From: Opitutaceae bacterium
GTDB lineage: Bacteria; Verrucomicrobiota; Verrucomicrobiia; Opitutales; Opitutaceae
NCBI GenBank assembly: GCA_028284235.1
Contig: JANQSC010000077.1
Coordinates: 54,554 to 118,553 of the forward strand
Length of the DNA: 64,000 nucleotides
Reading direction: 5' to 3'
Shown: one piece after another, positions 1 through 10,124 of the stretch
How the letters are laid out: every line of letters begins with the position of its first letter
How positions within the stretch are numbered: position 1 is the stretch's first letter
Translations under genes and position numbers: made by a program
The notes under the pieces: generated by a model
What the model was told of the DNA's origin: nothing
The model's input: the letters and a program-made list of their open reading frames with translations, nothing else
The model's database searches: none

Positions 1-73
1 ACAAGACGAGATTCAGCGGATAATTGAGTAAAAGTAATTTCGGATACAGACCGGAGGCCCGGAAGACTCCCCG

Positions 74-922
74 TTACTGGGGGGCGAGTCCGGACTCTTC
101 GTTGGAGTAGTGATTCGGGGGAGCGAATTCGGAGGCCTCGACATCGATCTCTTTGAGGGAATCGATGGCAATTCTCCGTATGGGAATCCCCCTGCTATTA
201 AAGAAGTTGATCTGGACCGGCACCCCGTCGAAGGCCTCGATGTGTTCGATCCAGCTCGAGCCCGGAACCGACGTCGCCCGATTCCCGTTGGAGACCATAG
301 CATTGATCTCAAGCACATCGCGATAAATCGACGCAAGTCCTCGAAACAAGCGGACGACATCCTCTTCGCGGTTGAGCTCTTCCAAGTCCGAAATCCAGAC
401 GTCCTTCTTCAACGCGTTTCGTTCCAACTGAATATATCGACGCGCCCGAAGGTCGCTAACGGTTTTGACCTCGTCGGTTTCTCGTATCAGAGAAGCGTCT
501 TTTTGCTCCGCTTTTTTACGCTTCTCCCAATTTGCATGCAATCGCTTCAATTCGCGCTTCGCCTTGCCGTTTCGCGGGACAACTCCGTTTTCGTAGTCGG
601 CGAGAATCGATTGAACCTCAGCATTAAAGGTATCAATCCACGCGCGATCAAACATCGTAAACGATCGCATCGAGTGATTCACCAAAACAAGTCGATCCTC
701 GTCCTGCTGGTAAATGAAATCGAAGGTTAGCGATCCATCTCGGCGCGTATGGCTGACTTTTAATCCCACCCCTTCGAGCAAGACAATCGACTCGGTCACG
801 GGATCCCGCGCATTGCCCGACAATTCCACATCGACCAGAGTAAACGTGAGAGCGCTTCCCAGAGCGGACTGGAGGAGAAGCCCCGCGCAAGCGGTTGCGA
901 TTCTGCGACTTGCCGTTCTCAC
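74..922 (-). CDS. hypothetical secreted protein
   Basis: 282-aa ORF with N-terminal signal-like segment (CAGLLLQSALGSALT); no family recognised with certainty. Confidence 0.6.
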   Translation of the reverse strand: MRTASRRIATACAGLLLQSALGSALTFTLVDVELSGNARDPVTESIVLLEGVGLKVSHTRRDGSLTFDFIYQQDEDRLVLVNHSMRSFTMFDRAWIDTFNAEVQSILADYENGVVPRNGKAKRELKRLHANWEKRKKAEQKDASLIRETDEVKTVSDLRARRYIQLERNALKKDVWISDLEELNREEDVVRLFRGLASIYRDVLEINAMVSNGNRATSVPGSSWIEHIEAFDGVPVQINFFNSRGIPIRRIAIDSLKEIDVEASEFAPPNHYSNEESGLAPQ

Positions 923-1161
923 AAAGAAATTCGAAGGGCTCGCGCCTAGAAAGTCAAAACTTGGGACTACTGAAATTGGACAACAAGATCCCCTAGACCA
1001 AGGGCCCGCAGACTAGAACAACATGAAAATGATCATCAACCTATTCGAGTCAGTTAAAAGAACCTTATCGGCTCCGAAGGAGACGCCTATTTGTCCCCGC
1101 CTACGAAGGGGACATCCTAGCCCCGGCGGGCCGGGGAAATAAGGTTAGCTCCCTGAAACAA

Positions 1162-1311
1162 CAGGAAACCCATTTTTCGCTCGGCGAAAACCCATCGTGA
1201 CGAAGGAGCGCAAGGCCATCGGCCGATGTTTTAAAACACCGCTCACTATCGTTCGCTAGTCTCGACTTCGTCGAGAATGGGTGTCTCTGCTATGCAGAGA
1301 CAATGGATCTG
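1162..1311. repeat. multi-hairpin intergenic element, divergent member of the three-hairpin repeat family
   Basis: Hairpins TTTTCGCtcgGCGAAAA, TCTCGACttcGTCGAGA and GTCTCTGCtatGCAGAGAC, separated by ATGGGT-type linkers and mirrored around TGTTTTAAAACA. Confidence 0.55.
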
Positions 1312-1341
1312 CTTTTCAATTTTTTTGTTTTGCTCCGCGGT

Positions 1342-3957
1342 CTACTTCGACTGGAAGATCGAACTCTGCGTCACCGCGTGTATCAGCGAACGAAAACCGT
1401 AGTCGCCTTTTTCCAATGAGGCCACGATCGCGTCGATCTCGCGCCGGTCCGCGAACTCGATTTCGGCGCCGGTCGCGTAGGTCGTCACTTGGTTGACCAG
1501 GTTCCGGGCGATCTGCTCGCGATCGGAAAGAGCCAGGCGCTTGAAGCCGTCGATATCGGCAAAGTAGCTTCCATCGGTGAGACTGTAGCTCGGATCCACC
1601 TCCGGACCGTGTGTCCACTTCTTCCCATTGGAGTCGATGGCTCGGTACTTGTCTCTCCAACCACCGATTACATCGAAGCTTTCCAAAGCGAAGCCAGGTG
1701 GGTCGATCATCTTGTGGCAGGCCATGCAGGACTGGGTCGAGCGGTGCTTGTCTAGCTGATCCCGAATTGACACTGCGCCGCGAATGTCCGGCTCCACCGC
1801 GGGCACTTGGTCCGGCGGTGGCGGGATGTGCTTGCCCATGATGCGCTCCAGCAGCCAAACCCCGCGCACGATCGGCGACGTAGTCGTTCCATTCGCTGTC
1901 ACTTTCAAGACACTGGCGTGCGTAATGATTCCGCCACGACGGGAGTTCTCATCCAAATCCACCTTGCGTAGACCGGTCTCCGTCCCGAATTCAATCCCGT
2001 AGTGTTTCGCGATCCGCTCGTTCAGCACCGTGAAATCCGAGTCGATCACGTTGGCGACGCTCAAATTTTCGTCAACCATGCGCTTGAGAAACGAATACGT
2101 CTCGTCGAGCATGGAATGTAGAAGTATGTTGTCATACTCCGGATACAAGGTCGCGTCCGGAGTGGTGAAGGTGATGTCTCGCAGCTCGAGCCAGCTATCG
2201 GCGAAATTCTTCACGAACGACTCGGCTCTCGGATCGTTCAACATGCGCTCAACTTGGGCCGCGAGCCCCTCCGGCTGCGAGAGGCGACCGTTGCGGGCGT
2301 CTTCGAGCAGCGATTCGTCCGGCGGACGACTCCAGAGAAAATAGCTCAAGCGAGACGCAATACTGTAGTCGTCCAACCGACCGTTGCCCTCGTTGAAATA
2401 AAGAAAACGGTGCGACGAGAGGATCGCCCGATAGCCCGCTTTGACCGCGCTCAAGAGCGAACCGGTCGCGTCCAGCTCCGCTTTGGCGAATTCATAGTAC
2501 GGCTGCAGATCGAATTCCGCAGCAGGACGCCGAAAGGCCCGATCGGCAAACTGGTTCAGAGTTCTTTTCAAATCCCTCACCGGATTCGCGCTCACGAGCT
2601 CGCCGTTCTCGATCTCGAGGGCGCCAAATAGTCGCTTCCTCAAATCGGCTGTCTCCAGGCCCGGATAGATTCGTTCAATCTCCAGTCCTTCCACCGCGAT
2701 CCCCGTAGTGCCGTCACCCAAAACAGACAAGTCCGCGATATTTTTCGACGGCACCCAATCGATGGTCTTGTCGATCGGCTGAATACCAACGATGTGGCTT
2801 TTTTGTATCCACGCGTCGTAGACAAATTCCTGAGTCTCCCGAGTGGCTTCAAACTTTCCGACCCAGAATACCGCCGGCGCTTTGGCCCTCAAGATTCCCG
2901 TATAAATGCGTCCCCACACATTGCGCCCTTCTGGAGGCTCGTGGGCCCGGGCCTTGACTCGAATCCGATACCAACCCGTTTCCGGGACTTCCGTTCCCGC
3001 CATCCGTCCGTGGAATCCATGCGTTGTCGGAAAACTGTACACCGCTCCGTCGTGATAGATCCCCTGCCGTTCGTTGGGAATACGCTCAGCCCCGACCCCA
3101 AGCTCATTTGGGTGAAAAACTCGTTTGAAGGGACGTCGGGCCAGTTCTTCCGCGATCTCGGCATTCAAGGCGATCGTTCCTTGCAAATCGAGCGTCGAAC
3201 CCGTGTCGACAAATTGCCCGTTCTCGTAGCGGTAGGTCTTGTTCTCGCTCGGCAGAAAGCAGCGGTAGCCCTCGTAGAAAAAGATTGTCGGCAGTTTTGA
3301 AGTGGCAAAGGGCTCAATTTCGATGGGCCGCAGATCTTTAGGCAGAGACTCGGTTGCCTTTTTCGGCGGATGGACCGCTCGATGGAACGACTCGTCGAGC
3401 ATTGTATCCACCACGCCGAGATACTTCTGCAGGAGATGATAGGATATTTGCTGCCCTTCCGCGATGTTGCTGAATCCATCGGTCGTAACGTCAGTCGGCA
3501 GGTCGCCCCGCAGCGGAATGTTCACGCCCAAGAGATCGTGCATCGTATTCTCATACTCGATACGACTCAATCGACGCGACTTTACGCGGCCTTCCGACTC
3601 GATCTCTTCTCGAGAGATTTTGTACAGGATCTTCTCGAACTGGCTCAGAAAACCCGCCCGCTCGTCCGCCTCGACCAGCGAGTCTTCCGGCGGCGGCATC
3701 TCTTTTTCCTTGATTCGGTCGTGCACGAACGCCCAGCGATCCATGTTGGAGGCGTCGGAGGGGTCGAAAACGAGCGACTCCAAATCGAGCTCACCCTTCT
3801 GATCCACATCGTTGTGGCACTCGTAGCAATTCAGATCGAGGAATTCGACGACTTCGGTAGGAAGAGTCGCGGACGCGAAAGCCACCTTAAGCGGAGCTAT
3901 GAGACCTATCAGTCCTATCGGACCTATACGTCCTATCAGTCGGGCGTTTCGGTTCAT
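1342..3957 (-). CDS. DUF1592/DUF1588/DUF1585-type planctomycete cytochrome-like protein
   Basis: 871 aa; CYECH and CMACH motifs; typical motifs such as SRIEYENTMHDLLG, RLSYFLWSRPPDESL and KMIDPPGFALESFD. Confidence 0.9.
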   Translation of the reverse strand: MNRNARLIGRIGPIGLIGLIAPLKVAFASATLPTEVVEFLDLNCYECHNDVDQKGELDLESLVFDPSDASNMDRWAFVHDRIKEKEMPPPEDSLVEADERAGFLSQFEKILYKISREEIESEGRVKSRRLSRIEYENTMHDLLGVNIPLRGDLPTDVTTDGFSNIAEGQQISYHLLQKYLGVVDTMLDESFHRAVHPPKKATESLPKDLRPIEIEPFATSKLPTIFFYEGYRCFLPSENKTYRYENGQFVDTGSTLDLQGTIALNAEIAEELARRPFKRVFHPNELGVGAERIPNERQGIYHDGAVYSFPTTHGFHGRMAGTEVPETGWYRIRVKARAHEPPEGRNVWGRIYTGILRAKAPAVFWVGKFEATRETQEFVYDAWIQKSHIVGIQPIDKTIDWVPSKNIADLSVLGDGTTGIAVEGLEIERIYPGLETADLRKRLFGALEIENGELVSANPVRDLKRTLNQFADRAFRRPAAEFDLQPYYEFAKAELDATGSLLSAVKAGYRAILSSHRFLYFNEGNGRLDDYSIASRLSYFLWSRPPDESLLEDARNGRLSQPEGLAAQVERMLNDPRAESFVKNFADSWLELRDITFTTPDATLYPEYDNILLHSMLDETYSFLKRMVDENLSVANVIDSDFTVLNERIAKHYGIEFGTETGLRKVDLDENSRRGGIITHASVLKVTANGTTTSPIVRGVWLLERIMGKHIPPPPDQVPAVEPDIRGAVSIRDQLDKHRSTQSCMACHKMIDPPGFALESFDVIGGWRDKYRAIDSNGKKWTHGPEVDPSYSLTDGSYFADIDGFKRLALSDREQIARNLVNQVTTYATGAEIEFADRREIDAIVASLEKGDYGFRSLIHAVTQSSIFQSK
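3902..3943. repeat. 9-bp tandem repeat array (GWCCTATNN)
   Basis: GACCTATCA GTCCTATCG GACCTATAC GTCCTATCA; lies inside the 5' end of the DUF1592 ORF and encodes IGPIGLIGLI. Confidence 0.8.
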
Positions 3958-3972
3958 CGTCGAGGAGCGGGA

Positions 3973-5262
3973 TCAGACCATTTCGAGTCCGGTCATCTCG
4001 CCGGTGCTCGTAGCGAATCGCTCCGTCTCCAAACCGTGGCGGCGCAGGATGCTAAGATAGAGGTTCGGCAACGGGTAATTGTTCTCCGTGTCGAAGGCCA
4101 AGTGTTGCCCATGTTTGAAGCCTCCTCCAGCCAGCACCACCGGCATGTTGCGATTGTCGTGCGAACTGCCGTTGCCGAGGTTGGAAGTCATGAGAACGCT
4201 GGTGCGATCGAGCATGGTGCCATTCGATTCTTCCGCTCCCTTGAGGTCGCGCAGGAAGTCGCCCCATTTGCGAACGAGTTCGGTCTCCACAATCGTCAAT
4301 TGCTCGAGCTTTTCCTCGTCGAGGCCATGGTGGCTCAAACTGTGGTATCCCTCGTCCACGCCATCGAGCGGTACTGCTCCTCCTTCTCCATTTAGGTGGA
4401 TGGTGATAAAACGCGTCGAGTCCGTCTGCAACGCGAGAAACATCACGTCTAGCATCAGTTTCTTGCGATCGATGATCGCGTCGCTGTTGTCGATGTCCAC
4501 CGGCGGGGCCACGCCCACCTTCGGTTTCGGCTTCAATGCCCACTCCTGGGCCAACCCGAGCCGCTTTTCGAAATTGCGAACCGAGGTAAAATACTGGTCC
4601 AGCTTCTCGCGGTCCCCCGCGCCGAGCTGCTTCTCCACTCGCTTGGCATCCGCCCCAACCACATCCATGATGCTGCGGCCCTGCTTGAGACGCTCCACTT
4701 GACGCGCCTTCTCCTCCTCCGTGTCCGCGATGAAAAGCTGGTTGAAAACGCGTGAGGGCGATTGCTCCGCCGGGATCATACTCCCCGACTCCGTGTAGGA
4801 AGCGCTCGTCGTCCCATTGATATCGAGCACCAATGACGGATAGCGCGTGTGGTGGCCCTGGTGCTTGGCAAGGTACTGGTCGATGGATATCGAATTCTTA
4901 AACGCAGCGCTGCGGGAATACGGAGCCGCCGTGAGGATGCTCCCCTCCGCTTGGTGCCCGCCGCTTACCCCGGGATGGGACGATCCCGTGACCACCGTCA
5001 GGTCCCCAAGCAAGTCCTGGACTTCCGAAAGGTAGAGTGACGGCGTGTAATTCCTCCCCGCTTCCTTGGGATTCAAATTCGGTCCGTGCAAACCCAAGGC
5101 CAAAGTAATCGCCACGAAGCGGCGCGGCGGCTGGTAGGCGGCAGAAGCCGCAAAGGCCGGAGTCATCGCTTCTAGCCAGGGGAGCGCCATGGCGGCTCCC
5201 GCTCCTTTCAAAAAGGAACGCCGGGAAAGGGATTTCGAGAAATTGAAGTATACGTTTTTCAT
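3973..5262 (-). CDS. DUF1552 domain-containing protein, Tat-type signal
   Basis: 429 aa; [22 protein letters not shown]-terminus; DUF1552-like sequence; 15 nt upstream of the DUF1592 gene on the same strand. Confidence 0.88.
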   Translation of the reverse strand: MKNVYFNFSKSLSRRSFLKGAGAAMALPWLEAMTPAFAASAAYQPPRRFVAITLALGLHGPNLNPKEAGRNYTPSLYLSEVQDLLGDLTVVTGSSHPGVSGGHQAEGSILTAAPYSRSAAFKNSISIDQYLAKHQGHHTRYPSLVLDINGTTSASYTESGSMIPAEQSPSRVFNQLFIADTEEEKARQVERLKQGRSIMDVVGADAKRVEKQLGAGDREKLDQYFTSVRNFEKRLGLAQEWALKPKPKVGVAPPVDIDNSDAIIDRKKLMLDVMFLALQTDSTRFITIHLNGEGGAVPLDGVDEGYHSLSHHGLDEEKLEQLTIVETELVRKWGDFLRDLKGAEESNGTMLDRTSVLMTSNLGNGSSHDNRNMPVVLAGGGFKHGQHLAFDTENNYPLPNLYLSILRRHGLETERFATSTGEMTGLEMV

Positions 5263-5504
5263 TGGGGCTCGATAGTGTTAGCAAACGACCAATATCGTCT
5301 CAAGAGATTCTCGCCTCCCGAGCGCGATTGGACAGGTTCTGGGTCGTATATCTACGGTTCCACTCCTGCTCTAATTGCGCCAGATAAAGAAAAGAACGAC
5401 AACCCATACGTAGGTAAACCGTTGACCAAATTCATCTGCGCAATTCAACTACAACGCTTCTCGTTCCCCAGCAATCAGGATGTAAATACTCCGAGACTTA
5501 GACA

Positions 5505-6263
5505 ATGATCCTCAAAAACAAAGTCGCCCTCGTCTCCGGCGCCACCAGCGGAATGGGAAAGGCCATCGCCCTGCTCTTTGCGTCCGAAGGCGCTCGAGTC
5601 GTCGTCAATGGACGCGATGAAGCCCGAGGCGCGGAGACCGTCGACGCCATCCAGAAAAACGGCGGAGAAGCGCGTTTCGTCCGCGCCGACGTCTCCCAAG
5701 CCGACCAAGTAGAGGCGCTTGTCGCCGAGACGATCGGCGCCTTCGGGACGATCGATATTCTCGTCCCTAACTCAGGCGTACTCGGCCTCGGCTCCGCGAC
5801 CGAGGTTCCCCTCGAAACCTGGGACCAAACCATCGGCACCAATCTGAATGGCGTCTTCTACCTCTGCCGCTACGCGATTCCACACATCGTCAACGCCGGA
5901 GGCGGCTCCATCGTCATCAACGCCTCCATCGCCGCCTTCAAATCCTTCCCCAACCATCCCGCCTACTGCGCCTCGAAAGGCGCCCTCGTCCCTTTGGCCA
6001 AGAATCTCGCCATCGACTACGCGTCACAAAACATACGCGTAAACTGCCTTTGTCCCGGTCCTGTGGATACGCCCATGATCTGGGAGTCCGCCGACGCTTT
6101 TCCGAATCCGGAAGAGGCAGTTCAAAACGCAAGCGAAAACACGCTCCTAAAACGACTGGGCACGCCCGAAGACGTCGCCCGCGCCGCGCTCTTTCTCGCG
6201 AGTGACCAGTCCGCTTGGATCACGGGCGCGGCTCTCCCTGTCGACGGCGGAATAATGGCGTAG
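5505..6263 (+). CDS. SDR family oxidoreductase
   Basis: TSGMGKAIA cofactor motif region, YCASKGA active site, and C-terminal WITGAALPVDGGIMA. Confidence 0.92.
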   Translation: MILKNKVALVSGATSGMGKAIALLFASEGARVVVNGRDEARGAETVDAIQKNGGEARFVRADVSQADQVEALVAETIGAFGTIDILVPNSGVLGLGSATEVPLETWDQTIGTNLNGVFYLCRYAIPHIVNAGGGSIVINASIAAFKSFPNHPAYCASKGALVPLAKNLAIDYASQNIRVNCLCPGPVDTPMIWESADAFPNPEEAVQNASENTLLKRLGTPEDVARAALFLASDQSAWITGAALPVDGGIMA

Positions 6264-6284
6264 ACACGAAACGATGCCGATGGC

Positions 6285-8030
6285 CTACAACCGACGCAAC
6301 ACTACTTCCTTTACTTCCATCGCTGCCTCTCCAGGAATATCCGTCACCCGGATACGCGCCTTTGTTTCACCCCGCTTGAGCGTCACCTCTCCCAGCGAAA
6401 TCGATTTCCAATCCTTGTTTTCGTACTTCACCGCTTCGCCATCCAGCAAAAAGGGCTGCGGATTCGCGGGCGGATCGAAGGCCTCCGTGATCGCGATCGG
6501 CAATCGCTTTCCTTGAAGTTCGAAATAAGCGTCCACTCCCAGATCGCTCTCAGGAATGCAGTACCGTAGAATCACCTCGAATCGGCCCGGATCGATCACT
6601 TCCACCTTCCATTCGGGAAACGCGTCCGTATTCGTCCAAAAACTGATCCATTGGTGCGAAATTCCCGCCGGGAAATTGTAGTCGATTCCCTTGCCTTTGT
6701 ACTCTCGAGGCAGCGTCGCATCTTGCCCTTCCAAGGCGACATCGGAATACCCATTTTCCCGAAGAGGATACGGGGCACTCTCTCCTAGTGGAGGCATCGT
6801 CGCCAGCGTATCCAAAAATTGGTCGCGGAGTCCATTCAGCGCCTCGGGGTGTTCTCGAGCGAGATCGTCTCTTTGACGGACATCCGCGACAATGTCGTAA
6901 AGCTCCCATTTGCCCGACCGCATCACGGCAGACCATCGGTTAGTGTGCACCGCTGCTACCGATCGAACCCTCGATTCGCTCCCATGTGAAAACGAGATGT
7001 ACGTCCGGTCCTCCCAAGGGATCTCCGGATTCTCGGCGAGCTTGGCAAAACTCTTCCCGTCCAAGGCCAATTCGCGTGTCCCTCCGAGGCCGCACCACTC
7101 CGCAAGCGTCGGAAGCAGATCGATGTGGGCTAGTGGATAGTCGACAGTGGAAGGCTCCAGCGTTCCCGACCAGCGAATGAAACAAGGGACACGCGTTCCG
7201 CCATCGTAGACGTGGCTTTTCTTTCCACGCAATCCAGCGTTGTACCGCCATGTGGCTGGACCGTTGTCGCTCATGAAAATAACGATGGTGTTTTCCGCCT
7301 GATCCGTGTTTTCAAGAAACTGAATCATTCGACCAATTTGCTCGTCGATTACGTCGATCATCCCGAATATGACGGACTCCCATCGACCTACGCTCTTCTC
7401 GTAGTACGGTTTCCAATACGACTCTTCGACCAATCCGGGCGTGTGGGGGGCGTTGAACGGAACATAACAGAAAAACGGCTCATTCGCCTCCACCTGTTCG
7501 CCCATCCATTCGATCGCCGCGTCCGCCAGGATCTCCGTAATGTATCCGGAATAGTCTTTCAACTCTCCATTGTGATTGAGCTCCGGGTCGAAGTAGAGCT
7601 GGGACAATCCACCGAGCACTCCCAAGAACTCGTCGAACCCCTGTCCATTGGGCGTTTCGGGAAACACCGAGCCATTGTGCCACTTCCCAAAGCACCCTGT
7701 CGCGTAACCGTTTTCCTGAAACAACTCGGCGAGCGTCACTTCCTCGGGATCCAACACTTCATCTCGCCGAGTGACACCGAACGCTCCCGTACGTAAATGG
7801 TAGCGTCCCGTCAACAAGCTCGCCCGCGTCGGCCCACAAACGGGGCTGACGTAGAAACGGTCCAGCCGAACGCCCTCCCGACCAATCCGATCCATAGCCG
7901 GCGTCTTCAGATGAGGACTTCCATGCAAGGACAAGTCTCCGTAGCCTTGGTCGTCTGTCAGAATCAGCAAGACATTCGGGCGGGCGGAGGCCATTTGGCT
8001 TAAAAGGACTCCTAACGCAAGAATCACCAT
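6285..8030 (-). CDS. sulfatase (alkaline phosphatase superfamily)
   Basis: RPNVLLILTDDQGYGDLS and CGPTRASLLTGRY signature. ORF track starts at 8114 but the first 28 codons are encoded by a palindromic repeat; MVILALGVLL at 8030 is a better start. Confidence 0.9.
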   Translation of the reverse strand: MVILALGVLLSQMASARPNVLLILTDDQGYGDLSLHGSPHLKTPAMDRIGREGVRLDRFYVSPVCGPTRASLLTGRYHLRTGAFGVTRRDEVLDPEEVTLAELFQENGYATGCFGKWHNGSVFPETPNGQGFDEFLGVLGGLSQLYFDPELNHNGELKDYSGYITEILADAAIEWMGEQVEANEPFFCYVPFNAPHTPGLVEESYWKPYYEKSVGRWESVIFGMIDVIDEQIGRMIQFLENTDQAENTIVIFMSDNGPATWRYNAGLRGKKSHVYDGGTRVPCFIRWSGTLEPSTVDYPLAHIDLLPTLAEWCGLGGTRELALDGKSFAKLAENPEIPWEDRTYISFSHGSESRVRSVAAVHTNRWSAVMRSGKWELYDIVADVRQRDDLAREHPEALNGLRDQFLDTLATMPPLGESAPYPLRENGYSDVALEGQDATLPREYKGKGIDYNFPAGISHQWISFWTNTDAFPEWKVEVIDPGRFEVILRYCIPESDLGVDAYFELQGKRLPIAITEAFDPPANPQPFLLDGEAVKYENKDWKSISLGEVTLKRGETKARIRVTDIPGEAAMEVKEVVLRRL

Positions 8031-8056
8031 CCGAATAGAGTTCTTCGCTCGTAAGA

Positions 8057-8088
8057 TTGTAGGGGCGTTGCTCGCGACGCCCCTACAA
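8057..8088. repeat. palindromic repeat TTGTAGGGGCGT-N8-ACGCCCCTACAA
   Basis: Perfect 12-bp arms; near-identical copy at 45578-45607. Confidence 0.9.
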
Positions 8089-8131
8089 GTAAAAAACTGT
8101 CCAATCCGAAACACGTTTATCCAATTGTCAA

Positions 8132-9826
8132 CTACATCGAAACCCGCGAATAGTCGCGGTATTGCGGCTCCCAGAAATTGTCGTCGATGGCCTGGTCCAA
8201 GGCCAACTCGCTACGATCGCGGGCCACGCCGTCCTCCATTGCCTGACGTCCCACTCTCCGGGCAATCATCTTGCTAAGCCCTCGGATCGCATCCAGCGGC
8301 GGCAGCAGGCTTTGGCTCGGGTCATTCGACTTCTCGGTGCTGTCCGCCAATGCTTCGCTCGCGGCGATGAGCATGTTCTCGGTCACTCGGCGCGCTCGGC
8401 TAGCAATCACACCCAATCCGACGCCCGGGAAAATATAGCTGTTATTGCACTGGGCGATCGAATGGACCCGCCCTTTGTGTTCGACCGGAGCGAACGGACT
8501 TCCGGTAGCCACGATGGCGGCCCCGTCGGTCCAGTTGATAATGTCCTCGGGCGTGGCCTCCGCCAGCGAAGTTGGATTCGAGAGCGGAAAGACAATCGGC
8601 TCCTCCACATGTGTCGCCATCTCGCGGACAACGTCTTCCGTGAACAACCCGAATTGCCCGGAAACGCCCACCAGCACCGTCGGGTGAACGTGTTGCATTA
8701 CGCCCAGCAGGGACACCTGCCCATCCGCGTCTCGCCATGCGTCCACCTCTTCGCTCGGGCGGGCCAGCTCCATCTGAAAATCGCGCATTCCTTCCGCGTC
8801 CGTCGCCAAAAGTCCATTACGGTCCACCATGTAGATCCGCTGCTTGGCCTCCGCTTCGCTCAATCCGTCTCGACGCATGTGGGCGATCAGGTGCGACGCG
8901 ATCCCGCACCCCGCCGAACCGGCGCCGGCAAAACAAACTTTCTGGTCCTGCAAGCGCTGGCCCTTCCGTTGGCAGGCGGCAATCAATGTGCCAGCGGTGA
9001 CCGCGGCCGTTCCTTGAATGTCGTCGTTGAAACAGCAAAGCCGATCCCGATAGCGCCGCAGAAGCGGCATGGCCGTCGGCTGGGCGAAATCCTCGAACTG
9101 CAGCAGGGCATGGGGCCACACGTCCAGGACGCTTTCGATGAACCGATCCACAAACTCGAAATACGCCTCGCCCGACACGCGCGGGGCCCGCTTGCCCATG
9201 TACATCGGATCTTCGACCAACTCCTCGTTGTTGCAGCCGACATCCAGCGTTATCGGCAGCGTGTGGGCAGGACTAATGCCTCCACAGGCTGAATACAACG
9301 CAAGCTTTCCAATCGGAATCCCCATTCCCCCGATTCCCTGGTCGCCCAGACCCAAAACGCGCTCCCCGTCGGTAACGACGATCACCTTGATATTCTGCTT
9401 GGTCGCGTTGCGGAGGATCCGGTCGATCTTCTCGCGGTCGTCGTAGGAGATGAACAATCCGCGCTTGCGGCGGTAGATTTGCGAGAATTTCTGGCACGCC
9501 TCGCCCACCGTCGGCGTGTAGATGATCGGCATGAGCTCCTCGAGATTGTGGACCAGCAAACTGAAATAGAGCGTCTCGTTGGTGTCCTGGATCGAGCGCA
9601 AGTAGATATGCTTGTCCATGCGACTAGTGAACGCGCAAAGCTGCTCATAAGCGCGGTCCCGCTGCTCGTCGATCGACTCGATGCAATGAGGCAGTAATCC
9701 CTCTAGGTTGAACTCGCGTCGCTCGGTTTGCGTGAAGGCGCTGCCCTTGTTCAGCAAGGGTGTCTCAAGCAGTACGGGGCCTGCGTAAGGAATGTAGAGG
9801 GGACGCTTCGACCTTCGCCTTGTCAT
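8132..9826 (-). CDS. maeA: NAD-dependent malic enzyme
   Basis: 564 aa; [65 protein letters not shown]. Confidence 0.95.
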   Translation of the reverse strand: MTRRRSKRPLYIPYAGPVLLETPLLNKGSAFTQTERREFNLEGLLPHCIESIDEQRDRAYEQLCAFTSRMDKHIYLRSIQDTNETLYFSLLVHNLEELMPIIYTPTVGEACQKFSQIYRRKRGLFISYDDREKIDRILRNATKQNIKVIVVTDGERVLGLGDQGIGGMGIPIGKLALYSACGGISPAHTLPITLDVGCNNEELVEDPMYMGKRAPRVSGEAYFEFVDRFIESVLDVWPHALLQFEDFAQPTAMPLLRRYRDRLCCFNDDIQGTAAVTAGTLIAACQRKGQRLQDQKVCFAGAGSAGCGIASHLIAHMRRDGLSEAEAKQRIYMVDRNGLLATDAEGMRDFQMELARPSEEVDAWRDADGQVSLLGVMQHVHPTVLVGVSGQFGLFTEDVVREMATHVEEPIVFPLSNPTSLAEATPEDIINWTDGAAIVATGSPFAPVEHKGRVHSIAQCNNSYIFPGVGLGVIASRARRVTENMLIAASEALADSTEKSNDPSQSLLPPLDAIRGLSKMIARRVGRQAMEDGVARDRSELALDQAIDDNFWEPQYRDYSRVSM

Positions 9827-9894
9827 CTACAAGGGCGAAACAGCCTTTTGCCCAAAACGCAACGTTCTTTGAGAGGATTAGTGACCTAAATTTC

Positions 9895-10097
9895 TTAACA
9901 GTGATCTCTACGAGATCAAATTCCGCGTTGCGGAAGCAGGATCGCTTCGCGAACAGGATCTTGCGGATAGTTTTTTAGAGGCTTCCATCGAGAACTCTCA
10001 CAAACAAATCCTGTTCCCGTGAAACCACCGACGAGTCGGGGTCTTTGACGGGATCCTGCTGACGCGCAAGCGTCATTTCGCCGTAGGCGAATGTTAA
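9895..10097. repeat. three-hairpin repeat, inverted pair (heads outward)
   Basis: TTAACAGT[GATCTCtacGAGATC]AAA[TTCCGCgttGCGGAA]GCAGGAT[CGCttcGCG]AACAGGATC, with the mirrored unit ending ...GGCGAATGTTAA. Confidence 0.75.
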
Positions 10098-10124
10098 ACA
10101 ACTTCCACAAGAAGCACCTGACCG

